A DNA stretch of 64,000 nucleotides, from assembly GCA_023457355.1 (NCBI GenBank), contig JAEWLW010000054.1, positions 62,001-126,000 of the forward strand, read 5' to 3'. Source of the stretch: Bacillota bacterium (GTDB lineage: Bacteria > Bacillota > Clostridia > Oscillospirales > Ruminococcaceae). How positions within the stretch are numbered: position 1 is the first letter of the stretch; every line of letters starts with the position of its first letter. Below, piece after piece: positions 25,301-34,314 of the stretch. The translations under genes and the position numbers were made by a program. A model generated the notes under the pieces. That model saw only the letters and a program-made list of their open reading frames with translations. It had not been told where the DNA came from and did not search any database.

Positions 25301-26638
25301 AATCTTGATGGCGCCAATTTCAATAATCCGCTCATTGGCGGCGGAAAGGCCGGTCGTCTCAAGGTCGAAGACGATCATCTCGCCGTCGATGGGCTGGTCG
25401 CCCGCCCCTGTGACAGCGGGAATCTGGTCGTTGACGAGATACCCTTCGACGCCGTATAGAATTTTGATGGGCTTGCCCGACTTGGTCATCTTCTGGGCCG
25501 CTGCTGCGGCGTCAGGGTACGCCTGCACCACGCCGTGGTCGGTGATGGCAATGGCCGGGTGCCCAAAGTTTGCGGCGGCAGTGACGAGGTCGGTAGCCGA
25601 AACAAGGCCGTCCATCGCCGACATTTTGGTATGGGCGTGCAGCTCCACGCGCTTTTCTTCGCAGGTATCCTGCCGCGTAATTTTTTTCACCCTGCCAATA
25701 TGGTACGCCCGGATGTTCACTTCACGGTCGTATTTATCAAACGAGGCGTCGCCCTGCACCACAATGGTATCCCCCACTCTGATGCGTTCCAATGGGGCAA
25801 CCTCCTGCATATCCATCAGCATTTTAATCATGTTTGAACCGGCATAATCGGTGATAAAGATGCTGAATATGCGGCGCGAACCGTCGCGGGTATCGCGCGT
25901 TTCTATTTTGAAGACGTCGCCCCAGACAGCGACGCGGCCGCTGCTTTCGTTGACTTCGTTGAGCGGCGTCAGTGCGCCCTTAATCGGCTTGCCGTAAATA
26001 AGCTCCATCGAGTCCTCAACAAACGGCAAATTCTTTGTCTGAAACGAAAGCTTATGCAGCTGCGGCCCCTGCGGTTTTGACACCTTCGCCAATTTGATCT
26101 CCTGCTCAATCTGCATCAACACGGGGTTGGAATCGGTCAGTTCCACCTCACCGGCCAGCTGAATATCACATTCCAGCCTGAACTGATCAAAAACCAGCGC
26201 CTGAAGCTTATCCACAAAGCCCATTTCCTCCAGCTGACGCCCGCCGCCATTTTTAAGCGCGATTCTGAACAGCTTATCCTGCAGGCGAAACGAAGCGGCA
26301 CTGCCTTCTAAAAATCCGTTAACCGGTACCCCTTCGCGCCGCAACTCATTAAGCAGGACATCAAAGTAGTCCTCCGTTGGCAAGAGCCCATGATAACGCG
26401 GTAAAAGGCGCGCCTGCGAAAGCGAAAGGCGGCTTTCCAGGCTGCGCTCTAAAAAGCGAAGCTCGTCCCACAGCAAAAGCCTTGCGCAAACCACCGCGAT
26501 GGAAAGGGTTCTGGTTTTGGTGCTGATATGTATTTCTTCAACCTCTTTGAGGACTTGTGCAAGCTGCTGCTGCATGGTCAGGCCGCCGAACAGCGCGACA
26601 AATTCCTCAAAGCTCTGTTTCTTCATCCGATTTGGCAT
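22322..26638 (-). CDS. polC: DNA polymerase III PolC, Gram-positive type
   Basis: A 1438-residue replicative polymerase, normal length. Order of parts: N-terminal domain; OB fold (about 235-320); PHP segment with HAH at 334-336; inserted DEDD 3'-5' exonuclease starting IVFDLETTGL (D425, E427) with the HNARFDTSFL motif; second PHP part; zinc-binding CPKC...CPKCGADC; polymerase palm with PDIDLNFSGE. It synthesises leading and probably lagging strands. The ATG at 26638 has GAGGAG 7 bp upstream and overlaps the ispG end by 32 bp. The stop lies one base from the his promoter. Confidence 0.98.
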   Translation of the reverse strand: MPNRMKKQSFEEFVALFGGLTMQQQLAQVLKEVEEIHISTKTRTLSIAVVCARLLLWDELRFLERSLESRLSLSQARLLPRYHGLLPTEDYFDVLLNELRREGVPVNGFLEGSAASFRLQDKLFRIALKNGGGRQLEEMGFVDKLQALVFDQFRLECDIQLAGEVELTDSNPVLMQIEQEIKLAKVSKPQGPQLHKLSFQTKNLPFVEDSMELIYGKPIKGALTPLNEVNESSGRVAVWGDVFKIETRDTRDGSRRIFSIFITDYAGSNMIKMLMDMQEVAPLERIRVGDTIVVQGDASFDKYDREVNIRAYHIGRVKKITRQDTCEEKRVELHAHTKMSAMDGLVSATDLVTAAANFGHPAIAITDHGVVQAYPDAAAAAQKMTKSGKPIKILYGVEGYLVNDQIPAVTGAGDQPIDGEMIVFDLETTGLSAANERIIEIGAIKIKNGEIIGEFDIFVDPQQTLSPEIVKLTHITDEMLAGAPDEAQALAQFYEFCGGDNAVLIAHNARFDTSFLKVAARRCGKPYNFTAVDTLILARAVYSELKSFKLGKLAEYLSVGEFQAHRACDDARALAQIFFKMVEKIKSNGAPETVRDLNTALESVDFKKVPSYHIIIFAENLTGLKNLYRLISESHVNNFYKTPRILKSNIIKWREGLILGSACEAGELFRAMLEGSQFSELCEIAKFYDFLEIQPIGNNEFLLRNGRCKSENELRDFNRTIVRVGEHLGLPVCATGDVHFLNPADAAFRAVLMAGQGFSDADNQAPLYLKTTDEMLEEFSYFGKQKAFELVVKNPAMIADRIETIKPIPDGTFPPSIEGSDEELERLCWERARRVYGDPVPELVATRLQKELDSIIKNGFSVMYITAQKLVAKSESLGYLVGSRGSVGSSFAATMSGISEVNPLPPHYACPKCQYSEFITDGSVGSGYDLPPRTCPKCGADCVRDGHDIPFETFLGFNGDKQPDIDLNFSGECQSSIHKYTEELFGASQVYKAGTISTIAEKTAYGYVKKYLSERNRIVHKAEEERLAIGCTDVKRTTGQHPGGMVVIPRGMDVTDFTPVQYPADKSDSGMMTTHFDFHSLHDTILKLDELGHDVPTMYKHLEDMTGVKIGDVPNGDPEVISLFTSPAALGVTEEQIDCNTGSLALPEMGTNFVRQMLIEAQPKNFSDLLQISGLSHGTDVWLGNAQELIHNGTCTISQVIGTRDSIMVYLMHRGLDPGLAFKIMEITRKGKAAANLTPDMVKTMKAHDVPDWYIESCFKIKYMFPKAHAAAYVTSAVKLGWYKIHCPLEFYATYFTVRPEDFDAELALMGKGAIRNKIESLRSMGLERSAKDDNLMYVLSIVYEMLARGYSFLPVDLQHSAADRFTVEGKSLRLPFGALKGVGGTAAQGLYEAAQKGPFLSIDEFAEHAGVSKTVIESLKNLGAFGDLPETNQISLF

Positions 26639-27686
26639 GGGTCATCTCCTCTATCCTTTTAAGCAGCGCGGGCAACAGTTCCTCTTCGGACACCTTTTCG
26701 ACAACTTGGCCCTTGACAAAGATCACGCCGCAACCGTCACCCCCCGCAACGCCGATATCGGCCTCTCGGGCCTCGCCCGGCCCGTTGACAACGCAGCCCA
26801 TCACGGCGACTTTTAAATCGCAGGGGCAGTTTTGCAGGGCGTCCTCAACCCGGTGTGCCAGCGAGACAAGATCGATCCGGGTGCGCCCGCAGGTCGGGCA
26901 GGATACAAGCTGCACCCCGCTGCCCTTGCGCCCCAGCGCTTTTAGGATATCCCTGGCGGCGGCAATTTCCTGCACGGGGTCGGCCGTCAGCGAAACGCGG
27001 ATGGTATCCCCGATGCCGTCCAAAAGCAGCGCGCCGATACCGATGGCGGATTTGAGCATCCCAATGCGTTCGGTGCCCGCCTCGGTCACACCCAGATGCA
27101 GCGGATAATCAAACCGCTGGGCCGCAAGGCGGTAGGCTTCAACCATCGTTTTTAAATCTGAGCTTTTCAGCGACAGAACATTATTATAAAAATCGGCCTG
27201 CTCCAGCATCGCCAGATGGTTGGTGGCGCTCTCGACCATCGCCTGTGCCGTGGGGCCGCCGTACTTTGCCAGCAGCGCCTTTTCAACCGAACCGGAATTG
27301 ACCCCAACGCGAATGGGGATATTGCGCGCGTTGCAGGCTTTTGCCACCGCTTTTACGCGATCTGCTCCACCGATGTTGCCCGGGTTGATGCGGATCTTAT
27401 CCACGCCCGCTTCGGCGCATTCCATCGCCAGTCGATAGTCAAAATGGATGTCGGCCACGACCGGCATCGACACCGCCTCTTTGAGCGCCGCAATCAGCCG
27501 GACAGCGTCTTTATCCGGCACCGCCGCACGGATAATCTGGCAGCCCGCCGCTTCAAGCGCTTTGGCCTGCGCAACACTGTTTTCAATATCGTAAGAGGGA
27601 CAATTGAGCATCGACTGTATCGCAACCGGATATCCGCCGCCAATCGGCACCCTGCCCACCCACACGGTTTTTGTCTGTTTTCTCAT
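26607..27686 (-). CDS. ispG: 4-hydroxy-3-methylbut-2-enyl diphosphate synthase
   Basis: An about 359-residue MEP-pathway enzyme (GcpE). The TIM barrel begins RKQTKTVWVGRVPIGGGYPVAIQSML. The C-terminal [4Fe-4S] domain carries CPTCGRT and, further on, GCVVNGPGEA. It reduces MEcPP to HMBPP. The frame is open to 27722; I favour the ATG at 27686 because ATGAGG lies 9 bp upstream, though 27701 is possible. It belongs with dxr and rseP in gene order but is separated from rseP by two terminators and a MITE-like repeat. Confidence 0.95.
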   Translation of the reverse strand: MRKQTKTVWVGRVPIGGGYPVAIQSMLNCPSYDIENSVAQAKALEAAGCQIIRAAVPDKDAVRLIAALKEAVSMPVVADIHFDYRLAMECAEAGVDKIRINPGNIGGADRVKAVAKACNARNIPIRVGVNSGSVEKALLAKYGGPTAQAMVESATNHLAMLEQADFYNNVLSLKSSDLKTMVEAYRLAAQRFDYPLHLGVTEAGTERIGMLKSAIGIGALLLDGIGDTIRVSLTADPVQEIAAARDILKALGRKGSGVQLVSCPTCGRTRIDLVSLAHRVEDALQNCPCDLKVAVMGCVVNGPGEAREADIGVAGGDGCGVIFVKGQVVEKVSEEELLPALLKRIEEMTHAKSDEETEL

Positions 27687-27730
27687 ACGCGAAATCCTCA
27701 TTTCATCTTGACGCTGATACAAATCTCCGA

Positions 27731-27891
27731 TATAGTCATATCACTTGAAAACATGTACAGTATTGGCGAGAATATTTTGCGGCTGGCAAGGCGGAGGACG
27801 CTGGTGGGCTGGCGCCCGCCAAGGCCGACAACATAGCGAGATGCAAAATAGGCCGCCAAGGCTGTCTTGCTTTTTAAGTGGTATGACTATA
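27731..27891. mobile_element. MITE-like inverted-repeat element, copy 1
   Basis: 161 bp bounded by imperfect 22-bp inverted repeats (TATAGTCATAYCACTT...). The internal CAAGGCGGAGGACG and GACAAC blocks are shared with copies at 42063 and 55910. The flanking TA is consistent with an IS630/mariner-type target site. No coding capacity. Lies between rseP and ispG. Confidence 0.7.
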
Positions 27892-27905
27892 ATGGGGATC
27901 CGTAT

Positions 27906-27948
27906 AAATTAAAATTGGCCGAACACCGTAACGCGATGCTCAGCCAAT
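27906..27948 (-). terminator. Distal terminator after rseP
   Basis: On the minus strand, a 12-bp stem (ATTGGCTGAGCA with TGTTCGGCCAAT, two wobble pairs) followed by TTTAATTT. Confidence 0.65.
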
Positions 27949-28032
27949 AGCTTCTTTTCTCTCACTAAAAAGCAGACATCTTTGCGGCCAGTTTTCCGCT
28001 CCGCTGCGTTTTCGTCATCGGACTTGCCAAGC

Positions 28033-28076
28033 AAAAAAATTCTCCCCGCAGACTTTGTCTGTCTTCTAGTGGAGAA
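28033..28076 (-). terminator. Terminator after rseP
   Basis: On the minus strand, a TTCTCC...GGAGAA stem with an inner CAGAC/GTCTG helix is followed by seven Ts. About 15 bp after the rseP stop. Confidence 0.75.
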
Positions 28077-28090
28077 ACAGTAGAATCGTC

Positions 28091-29122
28091 CTATTGAAAA
28101 AGGCGAAAAATATCATTCCAGGTGACGTACAGCATCAACGTCAGCAGCAACCCTACGCTGATCATCATAATCCACTCCAGCACCCGCTGGTTTATTCTGT
28201 GGCCAAAGACGGCTTCAAGCACCGCAATCATGATTTTTCCGCCGTCCAGAATCGGAAACGGTACCAAATTAAAAACGCCGATATTAATCGCGATAAATGC
28301 GGCGATAAGCAGCAGATTATCAAGGCCCATTTTGCTGGCCTGCCCGATGGCGCTGACCACCCCGACCGGTCCCGAAAGCTGGTTGACGGCATAACGCCCG
28401 GTCACCACATCTATGAGCGAGCCCCACACCTGCTTGATGATCGAAAGCCCCCAGTTAACCGGATAGGTCACATATTGCAGCGGCTCTGCCGGTACGGCGG
28501 CCACCTTAAAATCGAGGTCGATGGCCTGCACCCCTTCGCCAAGCTGTTCCATTTTAAACTGGATAGGCGGCAGCGTCAGCGTTTGGCCATCGCGCTGCAC
28601 CGTCATCTCAATAAGGCCATCGCGGTCGCGCAAGAATTCATAGGTGATATCGTTGGAGGTATGCACCCAATGCCCGTTGACCTTGGTGATTTTATCCCCG
28701 ACCTGCAACTGCTGGGAACTGACGGCGCCATCGTTGAACAGCGCTACGCGCGTGGTACCCACATAGCCGGTCATGATGGTCAGCACCACTAAAATCAGAT
28801 AACCCATAATTAAATTGTTCAGAGACCCCGCCAGCAAAATGGCCACCCGGTGCAGCAGCGGCTTATTGGAAAAAGAGCCCGGGCCGTCGGCCGGCTCATC
28901 CTCGCCTTCCATCATGACATAGCCGCCCACCGGCAGCAGGCGCAACGAATAGAGCGTCCCGTTTTTTTCGCGTTTATAAATGGCGGGACCCATACCGATT
29001 GAAAACTCATGCACCGACACACCCGTCCACTTTGCCACGGTAAAATGCCCTAACTCATGGAAGAAAATAATTGCGCCAAAAATCAGGATTGCTGCAACCG
29101 CCGTTGTAAGGCCACTACCCAA
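28091..29122 (-). CDS. rseP: RseP-type site-2 intramembrane metalloprotease
   Basis: A 343-residue membrane protease of the M50 family. The zinc motif HELGH lies at 22-26 in the first membrane helix. A PDZ domain occupies the middle (VGDKITKVNGHWV), and the third zinc ligand is in NLVPFPILDGGK near the C-terminus, followed by a final helix. Family members cleave anti-sigma factors or signal-peptide remnants within the membrane. The only start that keeps the HELGH helix complete is the TTG at 29122, with a weak ribosome binding site. Downstream of dxr, as in many Firmicutes. Confidence 0.93.
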   Translation of the reverse strand: MGSGLTTAVAAILIFGAIIFFHELGHFTVAKWTGVSVHEFSIGMGPAIYKREKNGTLYSLRLLPVGGYVMMEGEDEPADGPGSFSNKPLLHRVAILLAGSLNNLIMGYLILVVLTIMTGYVGTTRVALFNDGAVSSQQLQVGDKITKVNGHWVHTSNDITYEFLRDRDGLIEMTVQRDGQTLTLPPIQFKMEQLGEGVQAIDLDFKVAAVPAEPLQYVTYPVNWGLSIIKQVWGSLIDVVTGRYAVNQLSGPVGVVSAIGQASKMGLDNLLLIAAFIAINIGVFNLVPFPILDGGKIMIAVLEAVFGHRINQRVLEWIMMISVGLLLTLMLYVTWNDIFRLFQ

Positions 29123-29152
29123 AACATCTCACACGCCCTTCTGTAACTCTAG

Positions 29153-30292
29153 CTAAACGCTTTGCCGCACCAGTTCACGCGCGGCAGAATCTATTTCGTA
29201 AACCTGTTCCAAATTATATTCCTGAGCGCCACACGGCAATGACAGCGCTTTTTGAACCAATTCGCCAATTTCTAAAAAGCCGATCTTCTCCTGTAAAAAC
29301 AATGCGACGGCCTCTTCGTTGGCTCCATTGACAGCGCAGGGGTACAGCCCCCCCAGCGCCGCCGCCTTTTGCGCGGCGGCCAGGCACAAAAACGTCTCGG
29401 GGTCGGCATGCTCAAAGGTAAGCGCGCCAATCTCAAACAGCGACAACCCTTGGCTGACGCCCGGCAGGCGGTCGGGATAGGTGATCGCATATTGTATGGG
29501 CGTGCGCATATCGGCCGTGCCCAGCTGCGCTATGACGCTGCCGTCACAGAATTCCACCGCGGAATGCAAAATACTCTGCCGATGTACATGAATATCCACC
29601 TGATTTGCCGCAACATCAAACAGATGAATGGCTTCAATCAGCTCCAGCCCCTTGTTCATCAGTGTGGCTGAATCAATTGAGATTTTCCGCCCCATCTGCC
29701 AGTTCGGGTGCTTTAACGCCTGCGCGGGCGTCACATGGCGCAGCGCATCCCGGCTCTTCCCAAAAAACGGGCCGCCGGAAGCCGTCAATATGATCTTATT
29801 TATTCTATCACGATTTTCGCCGTTTAAGCACTGAAAAATTGCCGAATGCTCACTATCCACCGGAATAATTGAGACATTGTTGCGTTTGGCAGTTGTCATC
29901 ACCAATTCGCCCGCGGTGACAAGCGATTCTTTATTGGCGAGTGCCAGCGTGTTTTGGGCCTGCAAACAGGCCATGGTCGCGCCAAGCCCCGCAATGCCCA
30001 CCACGGCATTCAGTACAAGCCCCACGGGCTGTGCGGCCAGCGCGGCCACCGCCTCCGCCCCGGCTGTCACGACGATATCGGTATCGGCCAGCGCGGTTTT
30101 TAAGGTTTTATACAGCGCAGCTTCGCCAATTGCAACACAGCGAGGGTGGAATGCCCTCGCCTGCTGCGTTAAAAGCGCTACATTTTGATGGGCCGACAGC
30201 CCATACACCTGCATGTTTAAATTTTTAGCCACATCCAGGGCCTGGGTACCGATGGAACCGGTGGACCCCAGAATGGTCAGCTGTTTAGTCAA
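29153..30292 (-). CDS. dxr: 1-deoxy-D-xylulose 5-phosphate reductoisomerase
   Basis: A 379-residue NADPH enzyme of the MEP pathway. The Rossmann motif LGSTGSIGTQALDV is at 8-21. PVDSEHSAIFQCL and GRKISIDSATLMNKGLELIEAIHLF carry metal- and substrate-binding residues. It makes MEP from DXP. The start is the TTG at 30292 with GAGGCG about 8 bp upstream. 10 bp separate it from cdsA. Confidence 0.97.
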   Translation of the reverse strand: MTKQLTILGSTGSIGTQALDVAKNLNMQVYGLSAHQNVALLTQQARAFHPRCVAIGEAALYKTLKTALADTDIVVTAGAEAVAALAAQPVGLVLNAVVGIAGLGATMACLQAQNTLALANKESLVTAGELVMTTAKRNNVSIIPVDSEHSAIFQCLNGENRDRINKIILTASGGPFFGKSRDALRHVTPAQALKHPNWQMGRKISIDSATLMNKGLELIEAIHLFDVAANQVDIHVHRQSILHSAVEFCDGSVIAQLGTADMRTPIQYAITYPDRLPGVSQGLSLFEIGALTFEHADPETFLCLAAAQKAAALGGLYPCAVNGANEEAVALFLQEKIGFLEIGELVQKALSLPCGAQEYNLEQVYEIDSAARELVRQSV

Positions 30293-30302
30293 ATTATACG
30301 CC

Positions 30303-31142
30303 TCATTTCACGACAATCAGGGGAACATATAAAAACAGATTGTAAACAAAGGGCGCCACCAGCAGCACGCTGTCAAAGCGGTCGAGCACGCCGCCGTGTC
30401 CCGGCATAATATTGCCAAAATCTTTGATGCCAAACTGCCGCTTCATCACCGAAGCGGAAAGGTCGCCGACAACGCTGATGAGCGAAATAAACGGAGAAAC
30501 AAATACCAGCCGCAGATAATGAATTTCTACAGGCGTACCATAGTAACGGCAAACCTGCGCATAAGCAAATGAAATGACAATTTGAGAAAGCAACGCGACT
30601 GCAACACCGCCGACAAGCCCTTCAACCGTTTTCTTGGGGCTGATGGTCGGCGCCAGCTTATGCCTGCCAAAGGCGATGCCAAAAAAATAAGCGCCCGTAT
30701 CGCTCAACCACGCACCGCACAGGGAGACCAGCATGCCGTAAAAGCCGATCACCGTACCGAAAACATCCCGCATATACACAAAGCAGGTGGTGGCAAAAGC
30801 GATGAGCATTGTAAAAAAGAACACTAGCCCCAGCTGCTCCACCCGCAAGGTATCGTGATATTTAAGCAGCATGCAAAACAGCAGCAGGGAAAAGAAAAAA
30901 CAGATGGACGCCAGAATATTGCTCAGCAATCTGGTGCTAAAAAACGGGATTGCAAAGCCAAAAACCAGCGCCACCACAGAGGTGGGCCGGCCCTTTTGAC
31001 CCGCCGCTTCAACCAGTTCATAAAGCGCCATGACAATGACGACAGCGACGGCAATATTCAGCACGATGGTATCAAACAAGGCAAACACCACCGCCAAAAT
31101 CATAAGCCCTGCGACCGAAGAAATGATACGCTGTTTCATCAC
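30303..31142 (-). CDS. cdsA: Phosphatidate cytidylyltransferase
   Basis: A 279-residue integral membrane protein with about eight helices and the CDP-diglyceride synthetase signature KRQFGIKDFGNIMPGHGGVLDRFDS (about 231-255). It makes CDP-diacylglycerol from phosphatidate and CTP. It starts at GTG 31142, which overlaps the uppS stop by 4 bp; the ATG one codon later is equally possible. Confidence 0.96.
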   Translation of the reverse strand: MMKQRIISSVAGLMILAVVFALFDTIVLNIAVAVVIVMALYELVEAAGQKGRPTSVVALVFGFAIPFFSTRLLSNILASICFFFSLLLFCMLLKYHDTLRVEQLGLVFFFTMLIAFATTCFVYMRDVFGTVIGFYGMLVSLCGAWLSDTGAYFFGIAFGRHKLAPTISPKKTVEGLVGGVAVALLSQIVISFAYAQVCRYYGTPVEIHYLRLVFVSPFISLISVVGDLSASVMKRQFGIKDFGNIMPGHGGVLDRFDSVLLVAPFVYNLFLYVPLIVVK

Positions 31143-31858
31143 ACGCCTCCAAACCGGCGGTTGCGCCCGGCATATTCGGCAATTGCGGCATCAAGATCCT
31201 CTGGTTTAAAGTCCGGCCAAAGCACATCCATAAACACAAATTCCGAATAGGCACACTGCCACAGCAAAAAGTTTGAGAGCCGCTGCTCCCCGCTGGGGCG
31301 AATAATTAGATCGGGGTCGGGCATATCCGCCGTATAAAGCTGCTTTTCAATGACCGCTTCATCTATGTCCTCCGGCTGCAAAGCGCCGGATTTGACCGCC
31401 TGCGCCAGTTTGCGCATGGCAGCAACAAGCTCTTGCCGGCCGCCGTAGTTAAGTGCAAAATTCACCGTCAGGCCGGTGTTTTGGGCGGTATCGTGCACGG
31501 ACTTGGCAATCTGGCGCTGTAAATCGGGCTCCAGACGCGATACGTCGCCCAATACGCGAATCTGAATATTTTCACCGGCAGATTTGGCCGCCTCGTCAAA
31601 ATGCTCCCGAAGCAGGCTCATAATGCCGTCAATTTCCTTTTTGGGCCGGTTCCAGTTTTCGGTTGAAAACACATAAAGCGTCAGGTAGCGCACGCCAAGA
31701 TTTTGACAATGCCGGATGACCGGCCGCAGTGCTCTGGTGCCCTGACGGTGCCCCATGCTGCGCGTAAGGCCGCGCTTTTTAGCCCAACGGCCATTGCCGT
31801 CCAAAATGATGGCAATGTGGGCGGGGACATCCGCAGCCGCGGTTTGAGTATAATCCAT
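31139..31858 (-). CDS. uppS: Undecaprenyl diphosphate synthase
   Basis: A 239-residue cis-prenyltransferase. IAIILDGNGRWAKKRGL carries the catalytic D20 and the phosphate-binding loop. TLYVFSTENWNRP and the C-terminal DPDLIIRPSGEQRLSNFLLWQ are family signatures. It supplies the lipid carrier for cell wall precursors. The MEP genes downstream feed its substrate. Confidence 0.97.
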   Translation of the reverse strand: MDYTQTAAADVPAHIAIILDGNGRWAKKRGLTRSMGHRQGTRALRPVIRHCQNLGVRYLTLYVFSTENWNRPKKEIDGIMSLLREHFDEAAKSAGENIQIRVLGDVSRLEPDLQRQIAKSVHDTAQNTGLTVNFALNYGGRQELVAAMRKLAQAVKSGALQPEDIDEAVIEKQLYTADMPDPDLIIRPSGEQRLSNFLLWQCAYSEFVFMDVLWPDFKPEDLDAAIAEYAGRNRRFGGV

Positions 31859-31930
31859 ATGGTCCTCCAGCTGATCAAGAGAAGTTTAAAGCCTGTATTC
31901 AGAAGTGGAAAATACCGGATTGCTAAGCCC

Positions 31931-31965
31931 TTTTCCCGCCCGATCAAACAAAAAGCGCGGGAAAA
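31931..31965. repeat. Inverted repeat in the frr-uppS gap
   Basis: 9-bp arms TTTTCCCGC and GCGGGAAAA around a 17-nt loop in the 190-bp gap between frr and uppS. There is no T-run after it on the minus strand. It may be an mRNA-stabilising hairpin or a weak attenuator. Confidence 0.4.
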
Positions 31966-32050
31966 CCAGCTGCATTCCGAGTTTTTTCAACACAGTAATG
32001 GCGGAAAAAGCGCCGTTAAAATGGTTGTTTTGCGCTGTGAATACAAAATC

Positions 32051-32599
32051 TCAGACCTCCATGATCTCCTTTTCCTTGGCAGCAGAAATCTGGTCAATTT
32101 CTTTGCAGTATTTATCGGTGACGTCCTGAATCTGCTTTTCGATATCCTTGAGCGTATCCTCCGGTATCTCTTTCTTCTGTGCCTTAAGCTTTTCGTTGGC
32201 GTCACGGCGGATGGAGCGGATCGCCACTTTAGATTCCTCACCCATCTTTGAAATCTGCTTGCTGAGCTCTTTTCTGCGCTCCTCGGTCAGCGGCGGGAAC
32301 ATAAGACGGATCACAGAGCCGTCGTTCTGCGGATTGATGCCGATGTCAGAAGCCATGATGGCTTTTTCAATCGCCTTTAGCACCGTGCGATCCCACGGGG
32401 TGATGGTCAGGGTACGCGCTTCGGTCACCGAAACAGAACCCACCTGATTGATCGGGGTGGGCACGTCGTAATACATCACCGTCAGCTTGTCCAGCAAAGC
32501 GGGGTTGGCACGCCCGGCACGAATCGCGGCATAGTCCTGGCGCAGCACCGAAATGGTTTTGGTCATTTTAGTTTCAAAGCCTTTTACAAAGTCGTTCAT
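32051..32599 (-). CDS. frr: Ribosome recycling factor
   Basis: A 182-residue two-domain protein. Starts FVKGFETKMTKTISVLRQDYAAIRAGRANPALLDKLTV, with the three-helix bundle at both ends and the beta-rich domain in between (PINQVGSVSVTEARTLTITPWD). With EF-G it splits post-termination ribosomes. Its ATG follows the pyrH stop directly (TAGATG). Confidence 0.98.
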   Translation of the reverse strand: MNDFVKGFETKMTKTISVLRQDYAAIRAGRANPALLDKLTVMYYDVPTPINQVGSVSVTEARTLTITPWDRTVLKAIEKAIMASDIGINPQNDGSVIRLMFPPLTEERRKELSKQISKMGEESKVAIRSIRRDANEKLKAQKKEIPEDTLKDIEKQIQDVTDKYCKEIDQISAAKEKEIMEV

Positions 32600-33313
32600 C
32601 TAAGCTTCCTCCCTCAAAATAGTTCCTATTTCATCTCCCTGTATCGCTTTGACAATATTGCTCGGATCCTGCAGGGAAAAAATCAAAACAGGCATATGGT
32701 TGTCGCGGCAAAGCGAAGCGGCGGTGGAATCGATTACCGCCAGCTCTTTATTAAGAATCTCTGAGAAGGATATCTGATCATAGCGCCTCGCAGCGGGGTT
32801 TTTCTTTGGATCGTCGTTATAAACCCCGTCGACCATCTTGGCCATCAGAATGATGTCGGCATTAATCTCGGCCGAGCGCAACGCCGCAGCCGTATCGGTG
32901 GAGAAAAACGGGTTGCCGGTGCCGCAGCCAAAAATCACCACACGTCCCTTTTCCATATGGCGAACCGCCTTATTACGAATGTAAGGCTCTGCGATGGATT
33001 GCATGGCAATAGCAGTCTGTACGCGGGTCTCAACCCCGAGTGATTCCAGCGCGTCGGCCAGTGACAGCGAATTCATCACCGTGGCCAGCATACCGATGTG
33101 GTCGGCCCTTGTGCGCTCCATGCCGCCGCTGTCGCGGCCGCGCCAGAAGTTTCCGCCGCCGACAACAATCGCAACCTGCGCGCCAATATCCACACATTCC
33201 TTAATGCTCTTGCAGATAGAAAGTACCGTTTTATAGTCCAGACCAAAATGCGTGCCGCCCGCCAGCGCTTCTCCGCTTAGCTTTAGCAGCACCCTTTTGT
33301 ATTTTAGACCCAT
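32600..33313 (-). CDS. pyrH: UMP kinase
   Basis: A 237-residue hexameric amino-acid-kinase-fold enzyme. [28 protein letters not shown] and [22 protein letters not shown] are family landmarks. It phosphorylates UMP to UDP. The ATG at 33313 is preferred to the TTG at 33316. It is first in the pyrH-frr pair; a TACAAT box lies about 30 bp upstream with a weak -35. Confidence 0.97.
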   Translation of the reverse strand: MGLKYKRVLLKLSGEALAGGTHFGLDYKTVLSICKSIKECVDIGAQVAIVVGGGNFWRGRDSGGMERTRADHIGMLATVMNSLSLADALESLGVETRVQTAIAMQSIAEPYIRNKAVRHMEKGRVVIFGCGTGNPFFSTDTAAALRSAEINADIILMAKMVDGVYNDDPKKNPAARRYDQISFSEILNKELAVIDSTAASLCRDNHMPVLIFSLQDPSNIVKAIQGDEIGTILREEA

Positions 33314-33316
33314 CAA

Positions 33317-33684
33317 ATCATTCCAATCATTATTTTATTCTATTGTATCACGGAAACGTCAGGCACCATGATATAATTGTCCTTTAAAAAGCGACCGCCC
33401 TTTAGGCAAACCGTCGCAAATCACGCCAAGAGGATAAATGTTTCGCATCTATTTTACCTTAAACCGCATTCGGTGTAAAGATTTAAGACGTAAATTATTC
33501 ATGTACGATTGCAATGAAATGGAAACCGCAAACGGATAGCGCGATAACGGCGAAAGCTTTTTCGGATTTCGACACGCTTCGGCAACAGTTTTGCCAAAAT
33601 GGGCACGCCTTGATCGTTCTGTATATATCTGCAATCTGTTGTACTATATTCATGAAGATAAACGAATATCATTTTTAAAGCTAC
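33317..33684. other. Gap between folT and pyrH
   Basis: About 370 bp. The pyrH side holds the minus-strand promoter region (TACAAT about 30 bp from the start). The centre has a small GCGAC...GTCGC stem near 33390. No open frame here has a ribosome binding site or a recognisable product. In many Firmicutes tsf would lie here. Confidence 0.5.
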
Positions 33685-33708
33685 AGGGAACCGGAAAACC
33701 GGTTCCCT
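33685..33708 (-). terminator. Terminator-like hairpin after folT
   Basis: A perfect 10-bp stem (AGGGAACCGG with CCGGTTCCCT) with a 4-nt loop, 12 bp after the stop. The following GTAGCTTTAAA is a poor T-run. Confidence 0.65.
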
Positions 33709-33719
33709 GTACGTTTGGA

Positions 33720-34229
33720 CTATTCCGCGAACTTTGTTGCAAACGGGCAAAGCTTTTCCCACGCAAAGCGAATCAGGAGCGTCATAATTGGCACCATCGT
33801 CAGCGACTTGATGACGCGCGGCACCAAAAGCACCATGTAGGCCTTGCCGGTTGTTATCTGAGTCCAGACGGTGTTAAGCCCAAGATTCAGCACCAGCCCC
33901 ACGATAAGCACTGCCGTTAGAATGCGCCCCCACGACTTCGGCTTTCGGTAGAGCAGCAGCCCGTAGGTCAGTCCTGTCAGCGCTGCCGTCAGGGTATACC
34001 CGGGAAAATAAGGCCCGGTCGCAAAAAGTACGAAGCCGACGATGTCGGAAATGGCTGCACCCGCAGCCGCGTAAAACGGCCCATAGAGCATGGCCAGCAT
34101 TGATAGCGGCACAAACGAAAAACCAATCCGGACAATGGGCGTGCTGATTGAGAGAAACCGGGAAAGTACGATTTCAATTGCCACCAGCAATGCGATGTTT
34201 GCGATCTTTAAAGCGGATTTTGATCTCAT
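33720..34229 (-). CDS. folT: Folate-type ECF transporter S component
   Basis: A 169-residue hydrophobic protein with about six membrane helices (SALKIANIALLVAIEIVLSRFL, IVRIGFSFVPLSMLAMLYGP, AGAAISDIVGFVLF and others). The pattern fits the substrate-binding S subunit of a group II ECF vitamin importer, which uses a shared EcfAAT module encoded elsewhere. Folate specificity is inferred from the THF riboswitch in its leader. The frame is open to 34412, but that part overlaps the riboswitch. The ATG at 34229 with GAGGAGG 8 bp upstream is the true start. Confidence 0.9.
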   Translation of the reverse strand: MRSKSALKIANIALLVAIEIVLSRFLSISTPIVRIGFSFVPLSMLAMLYGPFYAAAGAAISDIVGFVLFATGPYFPGYTLTAALTGLTYGLLLYRKPKSWGRILTAVLIVGLVLNLGLNTVWTQITTGKAYMVLLVPRVIKSLTMVPIMTLLIRFAWEKLCPFATKFAE

Positions 34230-34280
34230 GATGTTTGCCTCCTCGTAACAGCCCGTATGAAAAGCGCTTTCAGACAGGCG

Positions 34281-34296
34281 CATGTGGGGCCACATG
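34281..34296 (-). terminator. Expression-platform hairpin of the THF riboswitch (candidate)
   Basis: CATGTGG-CC-CCACATG is a perfect short stem between the aptamer and the folT ribosome binding site. It has no T-run, so control of translation is more likely than transcription termination. Confidence 0.35.
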
Positions 34297-34314
34297 AAGA
34301 GAACTTCTTCAGAT